Shown: positions 8,359-17,261 of the stretch, in pieces
How the letters are laid out: every line of letters begins with the position of its first letter
Numbering within the stretch: position 1 is the stretch's first letter
Origin: CAYSJU01 sp964431495
GTDB taxonomy: Bacteria; Omnitrophota; Gorgyraeia; Tantalellales; Tantalellaceae
Length of the DNA stretch: 49,759 nucleotides
Assembly (NCBI GenBank): GCA_964431495.1
Contig: CAYSJU010000014.1
Span: 1-49,759 of the forward strand
Direction of reading: 5' to 3'
The notes under the pieces: generated by a model
What the model saw: the letters and a program-made list of their open reading frames with translations, nothing else
Told to the model about the DNA's origin: nothing
Database searches by the model: none
Position numbers and translations under genes: made by a program

Positions 8359-11300
8359 TTATGGCGTCCCTTCTTTGACCTCTTTCTCTTTCTTGCCGGA
8401 TCCATTTTTAACGTCCTTATCGGCTTTATCTTCCCTTGCTTTCTCCCATTCATCAAATTCCGTGTTCTCATACCCCGGCCTGAAATAATCCGGTACGCCT
8501 ATCGCCTTATTAAGGCCGCTGATAGAAATGTAATACTCCGCTACCGAGGAAATTATGCCATATTCGTGTTCCGCCAGTTTTGCGATCTCCTCGATGACCT
8601 TTGAGATCTCTACGACCCCGTACCGCTGGTTCTCTGTCAGCACGTCAACATACGTCTGCTGATGCTCCACCTGGGCTTCGGCGATGTCCATCTGAAGTAT
8701 GGCTTTTCTGTATTGGAAATACTGCTCCTTGACCTCCACGATAAGGTCCTGCTTTGCCTTGTTATATTCATATTCGGCCCTTTGATGTCCTACTTTGGCT
8801 TCCTGAACACTCGAAAAATATTCCACATTATCCAGAAAGTTATAGGTAAAGTAGCTTGTGGCAGATTCGGTCCCGCGAAAAGCGGACACCGTCGGCGCCC
8901 ATTTTTCCCTTACGTAGTTATATTCAAAAGTATTTCCCCATAGCGGGATACTCCCCTTGACCCCCGCGAACCACTGCGGCTCCAACCCCCTGCCGGAGCG
9001 GACCGGACCGGAATGGTCATTGGGCTGCTCGTAATCGGCCTGAATGCTCAGCGGTTCGTAATTCTCATACGACTGTCCAAAAGACCCGTGAAATTCTACC
9101 CTGGGCCATGCTTTTGCCCTTTGCATTTTACGTTCCATATTATAATATTCGATAACTGTCGCCTTGATCCTGAACTCGGGATTATTGGCAAGTGCCAGGT
9201 CATAGCAATTCTCCAGCCCGAGCGTCAATGTCTCCGCGGGACGTTCAACTGGTTTTATTTTGATGCTCTCCTCCGGCTCCATGTTCATGGCCTGAAAGAG
9301 TACCATTTCCGCCAGCCTGATATCTTCCCCGGCAGAAAGATAGTGAAAATTCGCCTGTAGATTCTGTGCCTTGACCTTGAGGTATTCCACCCGCGAGACA
9401 AGTTCCTCCTGGAAAGATTTATCGGTCACCTCATAATAATTGTTGATCTTTTCCTTCCATTTGTGCTGCATGTCCAGGGCCTTGGTCGTTTTATCAAGGT
9501 TATAATATGCCTCTTTGGTGTCTTCCACCACCTCGTTCACCACTTTTTTCTTTTCAAGTTTTACGATCTCCATATTCGTCTTGGCCTGGCGCATTGTAAA
9601 CCATTTTTCCATCCCGTCAAAAGCGACGTATTTCGTCTCGAGCTGGTATTTGTACCCGCGGTAATGCCTTGAAAGTCCGTCAGCTCCTATCTGCCCCGTC
9701 GTCATCTCATGGGTGACGCTAAACTCGGGCAGGAGGTCCCTGTAGGCCTCCCAGAGCCTTATCTCGGCCAGTGTTATCTGTTTATCTGATACGGTTATGC
9801 GCGGGCTTCTGGCTAAAGCTATGTGTACGCATTCATCTATGGGATAGACACGATCGGTCTGTATTTTTCCAAGTTTAAATTTTTTTCTTCCCCATTTATC
9901 CTGCAACCACTCTATCCATGTCCTGCTCCCTTTGTTCTCTCTATACGGGTCCTCTTCTGCTTCTTTTTCAGCTTTTCTGATCCTCTTCTGCCTGGCTATT
10001 TCCTCCTGTTCCCTGTTATAGAGTATTTCCTCCTTATCGATCTTCGCGATCAGGCCCGGGATCGCCGGGTTCATCCGATCGATCCTCTGCGCCTTGAGCG
10101 CTGTCCCTCTGGCGTCGCTGAAATTCCCTTTCTCTAATAACTTCATGGATTCGGCGATATGCCTGCCGGCCTTCCTCCTTGTCCTTTCGGATCTTGCCTC
10201 CGCTTCCGTTTTCCTCTTTTCCACGAATTCCGTCTGGCGTTTGATCTCTGCTTCCTTCCGCGCCTCCTCCCNNNNNNNNNNNNNNNNNNNNNNNNNNNNN
10301 NNNNNNNNNNNNNNNNNNNNNNNNNNNNNNNNNNNNNNNNNNNNNNNNNNNNNNNNNNNNNNNNNNNNNNNTTGCCGCTTCCGCCTCCGCTTCCGCTTTC
10401 CTCTTTTCCGCGAGTTCCGCCTGGCGTTTGATCTCCGCTTCCTTCCGCGCCTCCTCCCTTGCCGCTTCCGCCTCCGCTTCCGCTTTCCTCTTTTCCGCGA
10501 GTTCCGCCTGGCGCTTGATCTCCGCTTCCTTCCGTGCCTCCTCCCTCGCCGCTTCCGCCTCCTTCCTCCTGGCCGCGCGCTCTGTCTCGCGCTTTGCCCT
10601 GGCCGACCTCTGGGTTTCTTCCCGCGCCGCCCTCTCCTCTTCCCTTTTTAATTCGTCTATCCTTGACGCTATCCGCAGCACCTCTTTATTTGAAGGGTCG
10701 ATCTTCAGTATCCCATCTACAACTTCCCCGGCCCCGGCATAATCACCTTGCTCCAGATATCTATTGGCCTCGTTCAAAAGCTCTACTATCGCGATCCGAC
10801 TCCTTGCCTTCTTCAGGACATCTATCAAGCTCTCCCTGACTGCTTCGCGCTTTGCTTCAGCCAGTCTCCGTGCTTCTTCCCGCTCTCCCATAGCCTTATC
10901 TTCCGTCGCTTTTCTCGCCGCGACTTCCGCCTCCCTCGCCGCCTTATCCGCCCTACGCGCTTCTTCCCTCGCCGCTCTCTCTTCTTCTCGCCGCAGTTTA
11001 TTTATCCGCGATAATATCTGACCGGCTTCCCTGTTCGAAGGTTCAATCTTCAGGATCTCGTCCACGGCCTTTTTTGCCCTGGAATATTCGTTTTCTTCGA
11101 TGTATTTATACGCATCGTTCAGTATCTCCACGATCTTTATCTTGAGCCTGGTCTCTTCCAGGACATCTATCAGGTTATCCTTGTATATCCTGCTCCTCTC
11201 TTTGATCCTTTTATGCGCTTCGTCCCTGACCGCTCTTCCTTCCTTTCTTTTCAGTTTCTTTATCTGTACCAGTATGTTCTTCGCCTGCCTGTTCAGAGGA

Positions 11301-11548
11301 TTGATCTCCAGTATCATTTCCGCGTATTTTTGAGCCTCGCCATAATCGCCTTCTCCCAGGCGCTTATTGGCCTCGTTCAAAAATTCCACTATTTTGATCT
11401 GCTGCCTCGTTTCATCCAGGATATCGGCCAGGCTCTTTTCGTTTGTTTTTTTATCCGCGAAAAGATAATATCCGTCATAAAAAGAGAAAGCCGTCAAAAC
11501 GGAAATTATCAATATACCTCTTATTAATCTCAGGGGGCATCTGAACAC
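8359..11548 (-). CDS. TolC-like outer-membrane efflux protein with TPR/coiled-coil N-terminus (spans assembly gap)
   Basis: I read this as one gene interrupted by the 100-N gap. It has a GTG start at 11548, a signal-like helix (ILIISVLTAFSFYDGYYLF) and three TPR-containing units marked by I-V-E-x-L-N-E-A. These are separated by charged coiled coils rich in Glu, Ala, Arg and Lys. Immediately before the gap the coil is a tandem 29-residue repeat. After the gap the same repeat resumes (EARKEAEIKRQTEFVEKRK, in the frame of the distal part), leads into a fourth TPR unit and then the TolC domain (from YPIDECVHIALARSPRI to the end). The two halves are out of frame only because the N count is a placeholder. 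TolC homologues usually lack a TPR head. The head may reach peptidoglycan or partner proteins, but that is inference. The gene heads the TolC-adaptor-pump-pump cluster. Confidence 0.82.
10205..10560 (-). repeat. 87-bp tandem repeat coding for coiled coil
   Basis: The 87-bp unit is exactly periodic right of the gap: the same TTGCCGCTT-type boundary occurs at 10372, 10459 and (as TCGCCGCTT) 10546. A diverged copy lies left of the gap (10205-10271). It encodes 29 residues of alternating basic and acidic helix (EEARKEAEIKRQAELAEKRK and an AEAEAEAAR tail). Near-identical copies explain why the assembler broke here, and the true copy number is unknown. Confidence 0.85.
10272..10371. other. Assembly gap (100 N)
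   Basis: Exactly 100 undetermined bases, the usual placeholder for a scaffold gap of unknown size. It sits inside an 87-bp tandem repeat, so the real length and the reading frame across it cannot be judged from this window. Confidence 0.98.
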
Positions 11549-11609
11549 GTTATACCTTTTCCTTTGCGTGGTCGCCGTAATAGATCCGCCATGTCACAAA
11601 AGCCAGAAG

Positions 11610-11984
11610 CTAGGTCTGATTTTCGGAATGTTCTTTTTTCCCCTCTTTTTCCTTCTTTGCCTGGCGGTACTTCCTCATATAATCACGCATGTAAACACGG
11701 TGTCTCTCCTTGTTGGCCTCCCGGTAAAGCTGAAGGTATTCCTTGTGTTTACGCCGCCACTCCAGGGACCTCTCCCGGCAGGTCTGCTTCCAGGACCTGT
11801 CCTGCGACTCCTTGTACTTGAAATAATTGGGGTTACTCACTCGCCATTTTTTCATATTCATGAGCTGTCTCTGGTACTGGCATTCCAGGCTGGAGCACAC
11901 CTCCTGATTAGGCCTGTATTTGTTTGGCACAAACGGCTTGCCACACATCTTGCACTTTCTCTCCTTGTTCTTTTCCGTATACAC
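11610..11984 (-). CDS. Small zinc-ribbon-like basic protein
   Basis: About 124 residues. The preferred start is GTG at 11984, with GGAGG (11992-11996) 7 nt upstream. That Shine-Dalgarno overlaps the last codons of the ROK gene, so the two are translationally coupled. A four-cysteine cluster, C-K-M-C near residue 12 and C-x4-C (CSSLEC) about 16 residues later, probably binds zinc. The rest is highly charged and helical, with repeated W/Y-R motifs (KKWRVSNPNYFKYKESQDRS, MRDYMRKYRQ). Similar Cys-rich proteins with Trp/Arg/Tyr-rich tails occur widely in bacteria, some next to transposons, and are generally unannotated. Nucleic-acid binding is a reasonable guess only. Confidence 0.7.
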   Translation of the reverse strand: MYTEKNKERKCKMCGKPFVPNKYRPNQEVCSSLECQYQRQLMNMKKWRVSNPNYFKYKESQDRSWKQTCRERSLEWRRKHKEYLQLYREANKERHRVYMRDYMRKYRQAKKEKEGKKEHSENQT

Positions 11985-11986
11985 GA

Positions 11987-13114
11987 TCACACCTCCATGA
12001 ATATTTCCCGGCGGCACAACAGCGCCGCTCCGATGGAAGATGATTCTTCTCCCAGAACACCCGGGATAACTTCCAGATCATTCAACATCTCCCTTGAAAG
12101 AAATTTATCCATACTTTCCCTTACATATTGAATAAAACATGCTTCCGCTTTTTCTACCTCCCCTCCAAAAACTATGAACTTCACATTAAACATGTTTATC
12201 AGATAGGCCACCCTTACGCCCAGGGCCAGCCCTGACCTTTTCACGAGATCCTCCGCCAGTTCGTCCTTGAGTTCGGCGGCCTTTAAGACCACGCCCAGGG
12301 TTATGCCGTCAATATCGCCTTTTACCATCTCAACGATATCTGTCCCGACCCCCCTCGAGACCATGTTCTTTGTAGTGCTGACAATGCTGAATTGGTTCCA
12401 TGGCCGCAGATACGCGCCGTATTTCTCGTCGCTGTACTCATCCGCTTCAAAGATCAATTCCTTTTTAAGCACCACACCGGTCCCCACATCAGAATACATG
12501 TACAGGATATCTTCTCCCCTGACCCTTGGATCAAAATCCCTGTCTCCATATCCAGCGGCTGTCGCGGCTGTGGTCACATAGATCCTGCACCCGAAAATAT
12601 CACTGATCCCTTTCGCGAAAATACTTACACTCTTGGGATTGATCTCGATTATCTCTTCCGGAACAGCGATGCCCGCGCAGGCGAGACCGCCCTTCTTAAA
12701 CCTGGTCCGTCCGGCTATTTCCCGGACTATTCCAGAAATATCCTTGTTTTTTCCCCTTCCGGACAGAAGAAGATCGATCTGTATGTTCTCCTTTTCCACG
12801 ACCTTTCCCCCAAAATCCATTACTGTCAGGAAACATTGTTTTCCCCTGAACCCGATGCCAAGGACCTTTGTATATTCCTTGTCGATCTCAAATATTCTTT
12901 CATCCCCAGAACCGGACGTTTTCAGTAGGCCTTTTTTGACACAAATCCCCAGATAGTCATTGACGAAATCACCCGTGAGATCTGGTCCCCTTGCCACTCC
13001 TTTAAATAGATCCTCTCCTTTTTTCAGTTGAGAGAAAACATCAAGGATCGTCTGTTCTCTGTCTGTTTCCGGCCTGATCTTGAAAAACTGGGTTTCTTTC
13101 TGCTCTTTCTTCAT
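11987..13114 (-). CDS. ROK-family transcriptional regulator, catalytically degenerate
   Basis: 375 residues, with ATG at 13114 and a strong Shine-Dalgarno (GGAGGGAGC). The first ~75 residues look like a winged helix (EQTILDVFSQL to KKGLLKTSG), as in NagC/Mlc-type regulators. The rest is an actin-fold ROK domain, with phosphate-like loop YSDVGTGVVL and FGGEVEKAE near the end. The position that normally reads NDANAAA in ROK kinases is TTAATAAGYG here, so the catalytic Asp is missing. The ROK zinc motif CxCGxxGCxE is also absent. It is therefore likely a sugar-sensing or structural regulator rather than a kinase. It lies first in the minus-strand run leading to the efflux genes and may control them. 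Confidence 0.8.
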   Translation of the reverse strand: MKKEQKETQFFKIRPETDREQTILDVFSQLKKGEDLFKGVARGPDLTGDFVNDYLGICVKKGLLKTSGSGDERIFEIDKEYTKVLGIGFRGKQCFLTVMDFGGKVVEKENIQIDLLLSGRGKNKDISGIVREIAGRTRFKKGGLACAGIAVPEEIIEINPKSVSIFAKGISDIFGCRIYVTTAATAAGYGDRDFDPRVRGEDILYMYSDVGTGVVLKKELIFEADEYSDEKYGAYLRPWNQFSIVSTTKNMVSRGVGTDIVEMVKGDIDGITLGVVLKAAELKDELAEDLVKRSGLALGVRVAYLINMFNVKFIVFGGEVEKAEACFIQYVRESMDKFLSREMLNDLEVIPGVLGEESSSIGAALLCRREIFMEV

Positions 13115-13420
13115 GCTCCCTCCACTTGTTAAAAATCAGGAGATACTTTACAAAAGCTGGTAACTCCCTTTTTTCTGGTTCAATAATGTAAAGCCCGGCA
13201 AACTGAAGTCCGCGGCTCCTTTTATCACAGGGTTCCGCGAGGGTAAAAATCCAGTTTTTCGAAAAACTGGATTACATCTAACTTTTTTAAAGATAAATTT
13301 ACTATTTGTTAATATACCTTACTATTATGTATAAGTCAAATTAAGAATGAAAAAATCTGGAGGTTGGTAGATTAGTAAAGCCAACAGGGACATGTTAAGG
13401 TTTATCTGAAAGCCAGTTGA
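13115..13420. other. 305-bp intergenic region with perfect palindrome
   Basis: No gene was found. The region separates the end of the small membrane-protein pair from the ROK gene, all on the minus strand. It contains the 26-bp palindrome described separately and a CGCGG...CCGCG stem at about 13210-13240 read on the minus strand. I looked for known riboswitch cores and could not match one. Confidence 0.6.
13248..13273 (-). terminator. Perfect 26-bp palindrome, probable terminator
   Basis: AATCCAGTTTTTC and its exact complement meet without a loop at 13260/13261. On the minus strand the arm is followed by a T-run (GGATTTTTACC), as expected of an intrinsic terminator, and it lies about 150 nt beyond the stop of the 13421 gene. 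It is also about 135 nt upstream of the ROK start, so an operator role for that regulator is an alternative. Confidence 0.55.
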
Positions 13421-14107
13421 CTATAGTTTCTCTGACAGACAACCTTTCTTTTTACAAGCAGCATGACCTTCCTCTGTCCCCGGATCTCCATTTCGGATAA
13501 ATAAGAGCGGGAAGACGATATCGCTTACGCAGCACGGCACCCATACGGACAGGAACAGGAACAGCAGGATCGCCAAGGAAGTGAACCATTCCAGGCCGTT
13601 TCCTTTTGCCATCATTATGTGGAATAATGACGCCCATGTGCTTATAAAGACATGTCCTGCATGAGGAAATTTTGTCGAAGGCCTGTAGTACGCGATGCCG
13701 ACCCCTATGAGCGCGAGCGGGTTGATCAGCCACCATCTCTCTATGAACCCTATATGCATTTCCCTGTGCGGCATTTTGAGGAGGGCCTCTCCTAAATATG
13801 GTATGATCGAATCGCTCAAGGTCGCGATACCTATTGATCCCGCGTAACCGATCATTAAAAGGGGCAGGATCGAACATCTGCCTTGCCCCGGCCCGCATTT
13901 CTTGTAAAAACTGTACATTGAAGCAGTGACCAGCGCGCTCAAGAGAACATGGAGGGGATGAAATATGTAGAAAAGGGTATATGCGTCTTTGGACGGTAAA
14001 TCGCGCAGAAGCAGCATGACAACTATTCCTGATACAGCCCCCAGAATAGTAAAAGGCGCGTGATGTTCCAGCTCCCTTAAGATACGGCGAAGAAGCATGC
14101 TATTCAT
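13421..14107 (-). CDS. Uncharacterised polytopic membrane protein
   Basis: 228 residues with about six hydrophobic segments. I do not recognise the family. Visible features are several histidines inside or beside helices (FHPLHVLLSA, MPHREMHIGFIERWW, HAGHVFISTWASLFHIMM), the pair CC in WVPCCVSDIVFPLLF, and a Cys/Lys-rich tail (HAACKKKGC). The histidine and cysteine pattern would suit a metal or haem ligand, but that is only a suggestion. The ATG overlaps the stop region of the upstream 133-residue gene by 8 bases, so the two are co-translated. Confidence 0.7.
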   Translation of the reverse strand: MNSMLLRRILRELEHHAPFTILGAVSGIVVMLLLRDLPSKDAYTLFYIFHPLHVLLSALVTASMYSFYKKCGPGQGRCSILPLLMIGYAGSIGIATLSDSIIPYLGEALLKMPHREMHIGFIERWWLINPLALIGVGIAYYRPSTKFPHAGHVFISTWASLFHIMMAKGNGLEWFTSLAILLFLFLSVWVPCCVSDIVFPLLFIRNGDPGTEEGHAACKKKGCLSEKL

Positions 14108-14501
14108 CTGGTACCTGTCTCGCTTTTTGTCTGATACAGGCCAGTATGATTATAAGGAGCGCATGGTAGATAAGCGATATCAGGTCCTTTATCCGGACCG
14201 GGACCATTATCATTATCTGTCCGGTAAATGATAACAGTCCGGAAAAAATAAGAAGCTTAGTAAGGACGATGTATCCGGAAAAAATTATCAAGAATTTCCG
14301 CGCCCATTCTCTGCCAAGGAGGATACCGATCCCCAGAATGAATGAGACACCCGCGCTAGCCATAACAAAAATATAAACATTTTCAGGTTTTACGGAAACC
14401 CCGGGAAGACCCCATGTCTGAACGGCAAAACAGCCGATCAAAGTGACTGTTCCGATCAGTATCTCAATGACCCCGATAGTTATCAAAACGATCTTTCGCA
14501 T
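14100..14501 (-). CDS. Small four-helix membrane protein, unknown
   Basis: 133 residues with four predicted transmembrane helices (IVLITIGVIEILIGTVTLIG, VYIFVMASAGVSFILGIGIL, the KFLIIFSGYIVLTKLLIF segment, LISLIYHALLIIILACI) and a short basic tail. The helix pattern is like small DUF-type membrane proteins that carry no catalytic motif. It is the first gene of a two-gene unit with the overlapping 228-residue membrane protein. A TATAAT hexamer occurs upstream on the minus strand (complement of 14554-14559), but no good -35 box was seen. Confidence 0.65.
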   Translation of the reverse strand: MRKIVLITIGVIEILIGTVTLIGCFAVQTWGLPGVSVKPENVYIFVMASAGVSFILGIGILLGREWARKFLIIFSGYIVLTKLLIFSGLLSFTGQIMIMVPVRIKDLISLIYHALLIIILACIRQKARQVPDE

Positions 14502-14578
14502 GTTATGACTTTCTTTCCGGTATTCAGTAGTTCTCGAACGATCCCATGATACAATTATATCATATTTTTTGATAAAAA

Positions 14579-14607
14579 TTGAATCACGGTAATACTTGTG
14601 ATATCAT
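14579..14607 (+). promoter_or_regulatory. Candidate sigma-70 promoter for ychF
   Basis: TTGAAT (14579-14584), a 17-nt spacer and TATCAT (14602-14607) give a plausible promoter with a leader of about 26 nt before the ychF start codon. Confidence 0.5.
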
Positions 14608-14639
14608 TGATCTATCTTTCATTAAGGAGGTCCTTACAC

Positions 14640-15698
14640 ATGAAACTTGCCATAGTCGGCCTGGAACAATCCGGAAAAACGACCGTGTTTGACGCGTTAA
14701 CTGGTTCTGATAAGGGGGTCGGAACATACGGGAAGATCGAGGCCAATATCGCCATGGTAAAAGTGCCGGACGAACGGGTGGATTGGCTTTCGAAACTCTA
14801 TGATCCTAAAAAGATCGTTTACGCGGATATAGAATTCGTAGACATCCCGGGCAGTATCAATGATTCTTCCGACCCGAAGATAATAGCCGCGGCCCGCGAA
14901 ACAGAGGCTCTCATCTATGTGATAAGGGCGTTCCGGAACGAAAATGTCATCCATCCGCTGGGGAGCATAGACCCCGCAAGGGACCTTGAACAGGTCAAAA
15001 CGGGATTATTGGTGGCCGATATGTCCGTCGCGGAAAAAAGAATAGAAAAGCTTAAAGTGTCTATCCAAAAACACTCGGACAAGCAGGAAGAAGATAAAAT
15101 AGAGCTTGCCGCGCTGGAAAAAGTGATGGAAAAACTCGAAGCGGAACGGCCGGCTTCAGAAGCTGAACTCACTGAAATGGAAGAAAAGGCCGTGCGGTCT
15201 TTTCAGTTCCTTACCCTTAAACCATACTTGACGGTTTTTAACATATCTGAAGATGACCTGAAACCCGGAGAAACGGATAAGATCCTTAAAGAATTCCCCG
15301 ATTGCATGGCCATGTGCGCGGAAATAGAGATGGAAATACGCCGGCTTGATGAAGGAGACAGGGCCACTTTTATCGAAGACCTTGGCATAAAAGAACTATC
15401 CATCATGTCTTTCATCCTTAAAGCGTATGAGACCCTGGGGCTTATCACTTTCTTTACCGCGGGCGAAAATGAGGTCCACGCATGGACGATCAAACAGGGC
15501 ACAAATGCCATAACCGCTGCCGGTAAGATACACTCTGACCTTGAAAGGGGTTTCATCCGCGCTGATATTTTCTCTTTTAGCGACATAAAAGAACTTGGAA
15601 GTGAAAGAGAGGTAAAAAGCGCCGGAAAATTCAGGCTTGAAGGGAAGGAATATATAATGCAGGACGGCGATATCGTGTACATCCGGTTCAACGTTTAG
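14640..15698 (+). CDS. ychF: Ribosome-binding ATPase YchF (Obg-like)
   Basis: 352 residues, slightly shorter than the ~363 typical of YchF. The ATG at 14640 is preferred over an in-frame upstream ATG because AAGGAGGT (14624-14631) lies 8 nt before it. The Ras-like domain shows the P-loop GLEQSGKT (7-14), the Walker B/G3 motif VDIPG (67-71) and NISE (201-204), the NxxE form that gives YchF/OLA1 its preference for ATP over GTP. A helical coiled-coil insert spans roughly 125-185, and a TGS domain covers about 270-352. YchF binds the ribosome and is linked to stress and iron responses. The stop codon touches the promoter of the following tRNA-Glu gene. The P-loop lacks the usual Asn in GxPNxGKS, having LEQ instead, so this is a slightly divergent member. 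Confidence 0.9.
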   Translation: MKLAIVGLEQSGKTTVFDALTGSDKGVGTYGKIEANIAMVKVPDERVDWLSKLYDPKKIVYADIEFVDIPGSINDSSDPKIIAAARETEALIYVIRAFRNENVIHPLGSIDPARDLEQVKTGLLVADMSVAEKRIEKLKVSIQKHSDKQEEDKIELAALEKVMEKLEAERPASEAELTEMEEKAVRSFQFLTLKPYLTVFNISEDDLKPGETDKILKEFPDCMAMCAEIEMEIRRLDEGDRATFIEDLGIKELSIMSFILKAYETLGLITFFTAGENEVHAWTIKQGTNAITAAGKIHSDLERGFIRADIFSFSDIKELGSEREVKSAGKFRLEGKEYIMQDGDIVYIRFNV

Positions 15699-15727
15699 TT
15701 GACAAACACCTGTGGCTATGCTAACAT
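15699..15727 (+). promoter_or_regulatory. Near-consensus promoter of tRNA-Glu
   Basis: TTGACA (15699-15704), exactly 17 nt, then TAACAT (15722-15727). Transcription should begin near 15734, about 24 nt before the mature tRNA. It starts on the first base after the ychF stop codon. Confidence 0.75.
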
Positions 15728-15757
15728 TTCTACCAAAATAGTTGGATATCATCAGGT

Positions 15758-15835
15758 GGCCCCATCGTCTAGCCCGGTCCAGGACACCAGATTCTCATTC
15801 TGGCGGCAGGGGTTCGAATCCCCTTGGGGCTACCA
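15758..15835 (+). tRNA. tRNA-Glu (anticodon CUC)
   Basis: The cloverleaf is visible: acceptor arms GGCCCCA and TGGGGCT (first pair a G-U wobble), anticodon stem CCAGA/TCTGG around loop TTCTCAT with anticodon CTC, and a T-arm with GGTTCGAATCC. CCA is encoded at the 3' end (15833-15835). It reads GAG codons. A second glutamate tRNA (UUC) would be expected elsewhere in the genome. Confidence 0.93.
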
Positions 15836-15916
15836 GCATCTCTCAAGATCAGTATCAGGCCTCCCCATAGCACAAAGGATGAAATTTCTCATCAGACCCC
15901 TACCGATAGATTGCTT

Positions 15917-15945
15917 TTGGAAACCTCTACTTATTATGCTATAAT
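15917..15945 (+). promoter_or_regulatory. Promoter of the SYLF-domain gene
   Basis: TTGGAA (15917-15922), a 17-nt spacer and a perfect TATAAT (15940-15945), placed 23 nt before the start codon with AGGAGG in between. Confidence 0.7.
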
Positions 15946-15967
15946 TTACTGGAAAAAAGGAGGCAAT

Positions 15968-16693
15968 ATGAAAATATGCAAAAGTCTAGTCTGTATTCTC
16001 TGTTCAGCCGCTCTCATTTTTACCACCATCATCAATAACGCGCATGCCGAGGAGAACAAAACATATGCCGACAGGAACAAATGGATAAGACTGGTAGAAA
16101 ACTGCGGTGATGTTTTGACCGAAGTCCAGGAAATGCCGGACCAGAGCATACCCGACGACCTCCTGCAAAGGTGTTCCGCTATCGCCATATTCCCTTCAAC
16201 CATATCAGCCGGTATAGGGATAGGCGGTAAATACGGGCAGGGTATAATCATGGTCCGGAACGAAAGAAGCGGCAAATGGTCAAGTCCAGCTATTTTTACT
16301 TTAGCCGGAGGAAGCATCGGCTGGCAGATAGGCGGACAGGCAACGGATATAGTGCTGCTTTTTATGGGAAGAGAAGGCATAAACGGTATATTACAGGGAA
16401 AATTCAAGCTGGGCGTTGATGCCGCTGTTTCGGCCGGGCCTGTCGGCAGGAATGCCGAGGCATCAACGGATGTAAAACTGAGCGGCATTCTTTCTTATTC
16501 CAGGAGCCGTGGTCTATTTGCCGGTGTCAAGCTGGAAGGAGAGGTCATCACCCAGCACTGGAAGGGCGATGAAGAGCTTTACGGAAGAAGTTTATCGGCG
16601 GAAGAAATATTGCTGGAGAACAAAGCTGAAATGCCGAAAGCTGCCGATAGCATACTGAAAATATTAAGAGAATATCCCTACAAAGGGTCATAG
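15968..16693 (+). CDS. SYLF/Ysc84-domain exported protein
   Basis: 241 residues. The ATG at 15968 follows AGGAGG by 4 nt, and the in-frame extension upstream runs back into the tRNA and is rejected. A cleavable signal peptide ends at AHA|EE (about residue 27). The mature part matches the SYLF domain: an N-terminal helix, then L-L-Q-R-C-x-A-I-A-I-F-P, then glycine-rich strands (GIGIGGKYGQGIIMVRNE, then GGSIGWQIGGQATDIVLLFM). SYLF domains bind phosphoinositides in eukaryotes. Bacterial periplasmic versions are thought to act at membranes, but their role is not established. It has its own promoter and no obvious operon partner. Confidence 0.87.
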   Translation: MKICKSLVCILCSAALIFTTIINNAHAEENKTYADRNKWIRLVENCGDVLTEVQEMPDQSIPDDLLQRCSAIAIFPSTISAGIGIGGKYGQGIIMVRNERSGKWSSPAIFTLAGGSIGWQIGGQATDIVLLFMGREGINGILQGKFKLGVDAAVSAGPVGRNAEASTDVKLSGILSYSRSRGLFAGVKLEGEVITQHWKGDEELYGRSLSAEEILLENKAEMPKAADSILKILREYPYKGS

Positions 16694-16765
16694 GCATTCT
16701 ACTGGCGGATCGGTTTGAAAACGATCTGCGCGGGAGATTCTGATCAATATTTGAACTTTATTTTT

Positions 16766-16794
16766 TTGGGATTTTCCGTTTTTAGGGATATACT
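16766..16794 (+). promoter_or_regulatory. Candidate promoter for secreted hypothetical gene
   Basis: TTGGGA (16766-16771), 17 nt, TATACT (16789-16794), ending 21 nt before the start codon at 16816. Confidence 0.5.
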
Positions 16795-16815
16795 TGGTAA
16801 TAAAGACTTTCTATC

Positions 16816-17226
16816 ATGAAAAAGATCCTTATTTCTCTAGTAATAACCGCTGTTACCGTCACCTGTGCCTTGGGCCAGGCGGGTAAGGGGGATCTGCTGT
16901 ACCAGCTTGACATTTCCGCCCAGGTAACGGAACATCTGCAAGAAATATTCGACGAGTTCAACAACAGCTTCATGGACTATCAACCCGCGCTGGAAAGGAT
17001 CAGTATTCTGAAAAACGAGTACGGTAAAGCCATTGACCCCGTGCCGGAAGAAGGCGGAATACTGCATGACTTGATGGTCCAGCTCTTATCCAGGGTCGAG
17101 AACTTTTTTCTGCACTATAAAAAGACAGGGCGTGAGGATGTTGAGCTGAATATAAAGATCGTTAAAACAAAGTTTGAGATCGCCAAGGAAGCGACGAAAC
17201 TGCGTTGTTTTTGCATGTCTATCTGA
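16816..17226 (+). CDS. Secreted hypothetical protein
   Basis: 136 residues. A signal peptide (KKILISLVITAVTVTCALG, cut near ALG|QA) is followed by an all-helical mature domain of about 115 residues with no recognised motif. Two cysteines sit close together near the C-terminus (LRCFCMSI). The Shine-Dalgarno is weak (AAAG), so the expression level may be low. It is followed after 35 nt by the phosphofructokinase gene in the same direction. I do not recognise the family. Confidence 0.65.
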   Translation: MKKILISLVITAVTVTCALGQAGKGDLLYQLDISAQVTEHLQEIFDEFNNSFMDYQPALERISILKNEYGKAIDPVPEEGGILHDLMVQLLSRVENFFLHYKKTGREDVELNIKIVKTKFEIAKEATKLRCFCMSI

Positions 17227-17261
17227 AATTCTAAGGTTCTCTGATCATTGCTGGAGGGTTC

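Noticed and set aside
8359..10224. Treating the TolC part as a separate gene starting with GTG at 10224
   Set aside because: The same coiled-coil repeat continues in frame upstream to the gap edge, there is no Shine-Dalgarno, and a TolC protein without a signal peptide would not be exported.
10034..10271. C-terminal tail of the TPR frame beyond the gap (reading into GGGAEGSRDQTPDG)
   Set aside because: It is an artefact of the arbitrary 100-N gap length; the true frame is the one continuing into the TolC domain.
11610..11984. Transposon remnant suggested by the zinc-ribbon protein
   Set aside because: No transposase, terminal inverted repeats or target duplications are visible nearby, and the gene is coupled to the ROK gene.
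13140..13250. Possible riboswitch upstream of the ROK gene
   Set aside because: Only a short CGCGG/CCGCG stem could be found; no match to cores I know (c-di-GMP, cobalamin, SAM, fluoride).
13452..13898. 148-codon minus-strand frame within the membrane-protein gene
   Set aside because: Overlaps in another frame the 228-residue membrane protein, which has clear helices and a coupled start; no own ribosome site.
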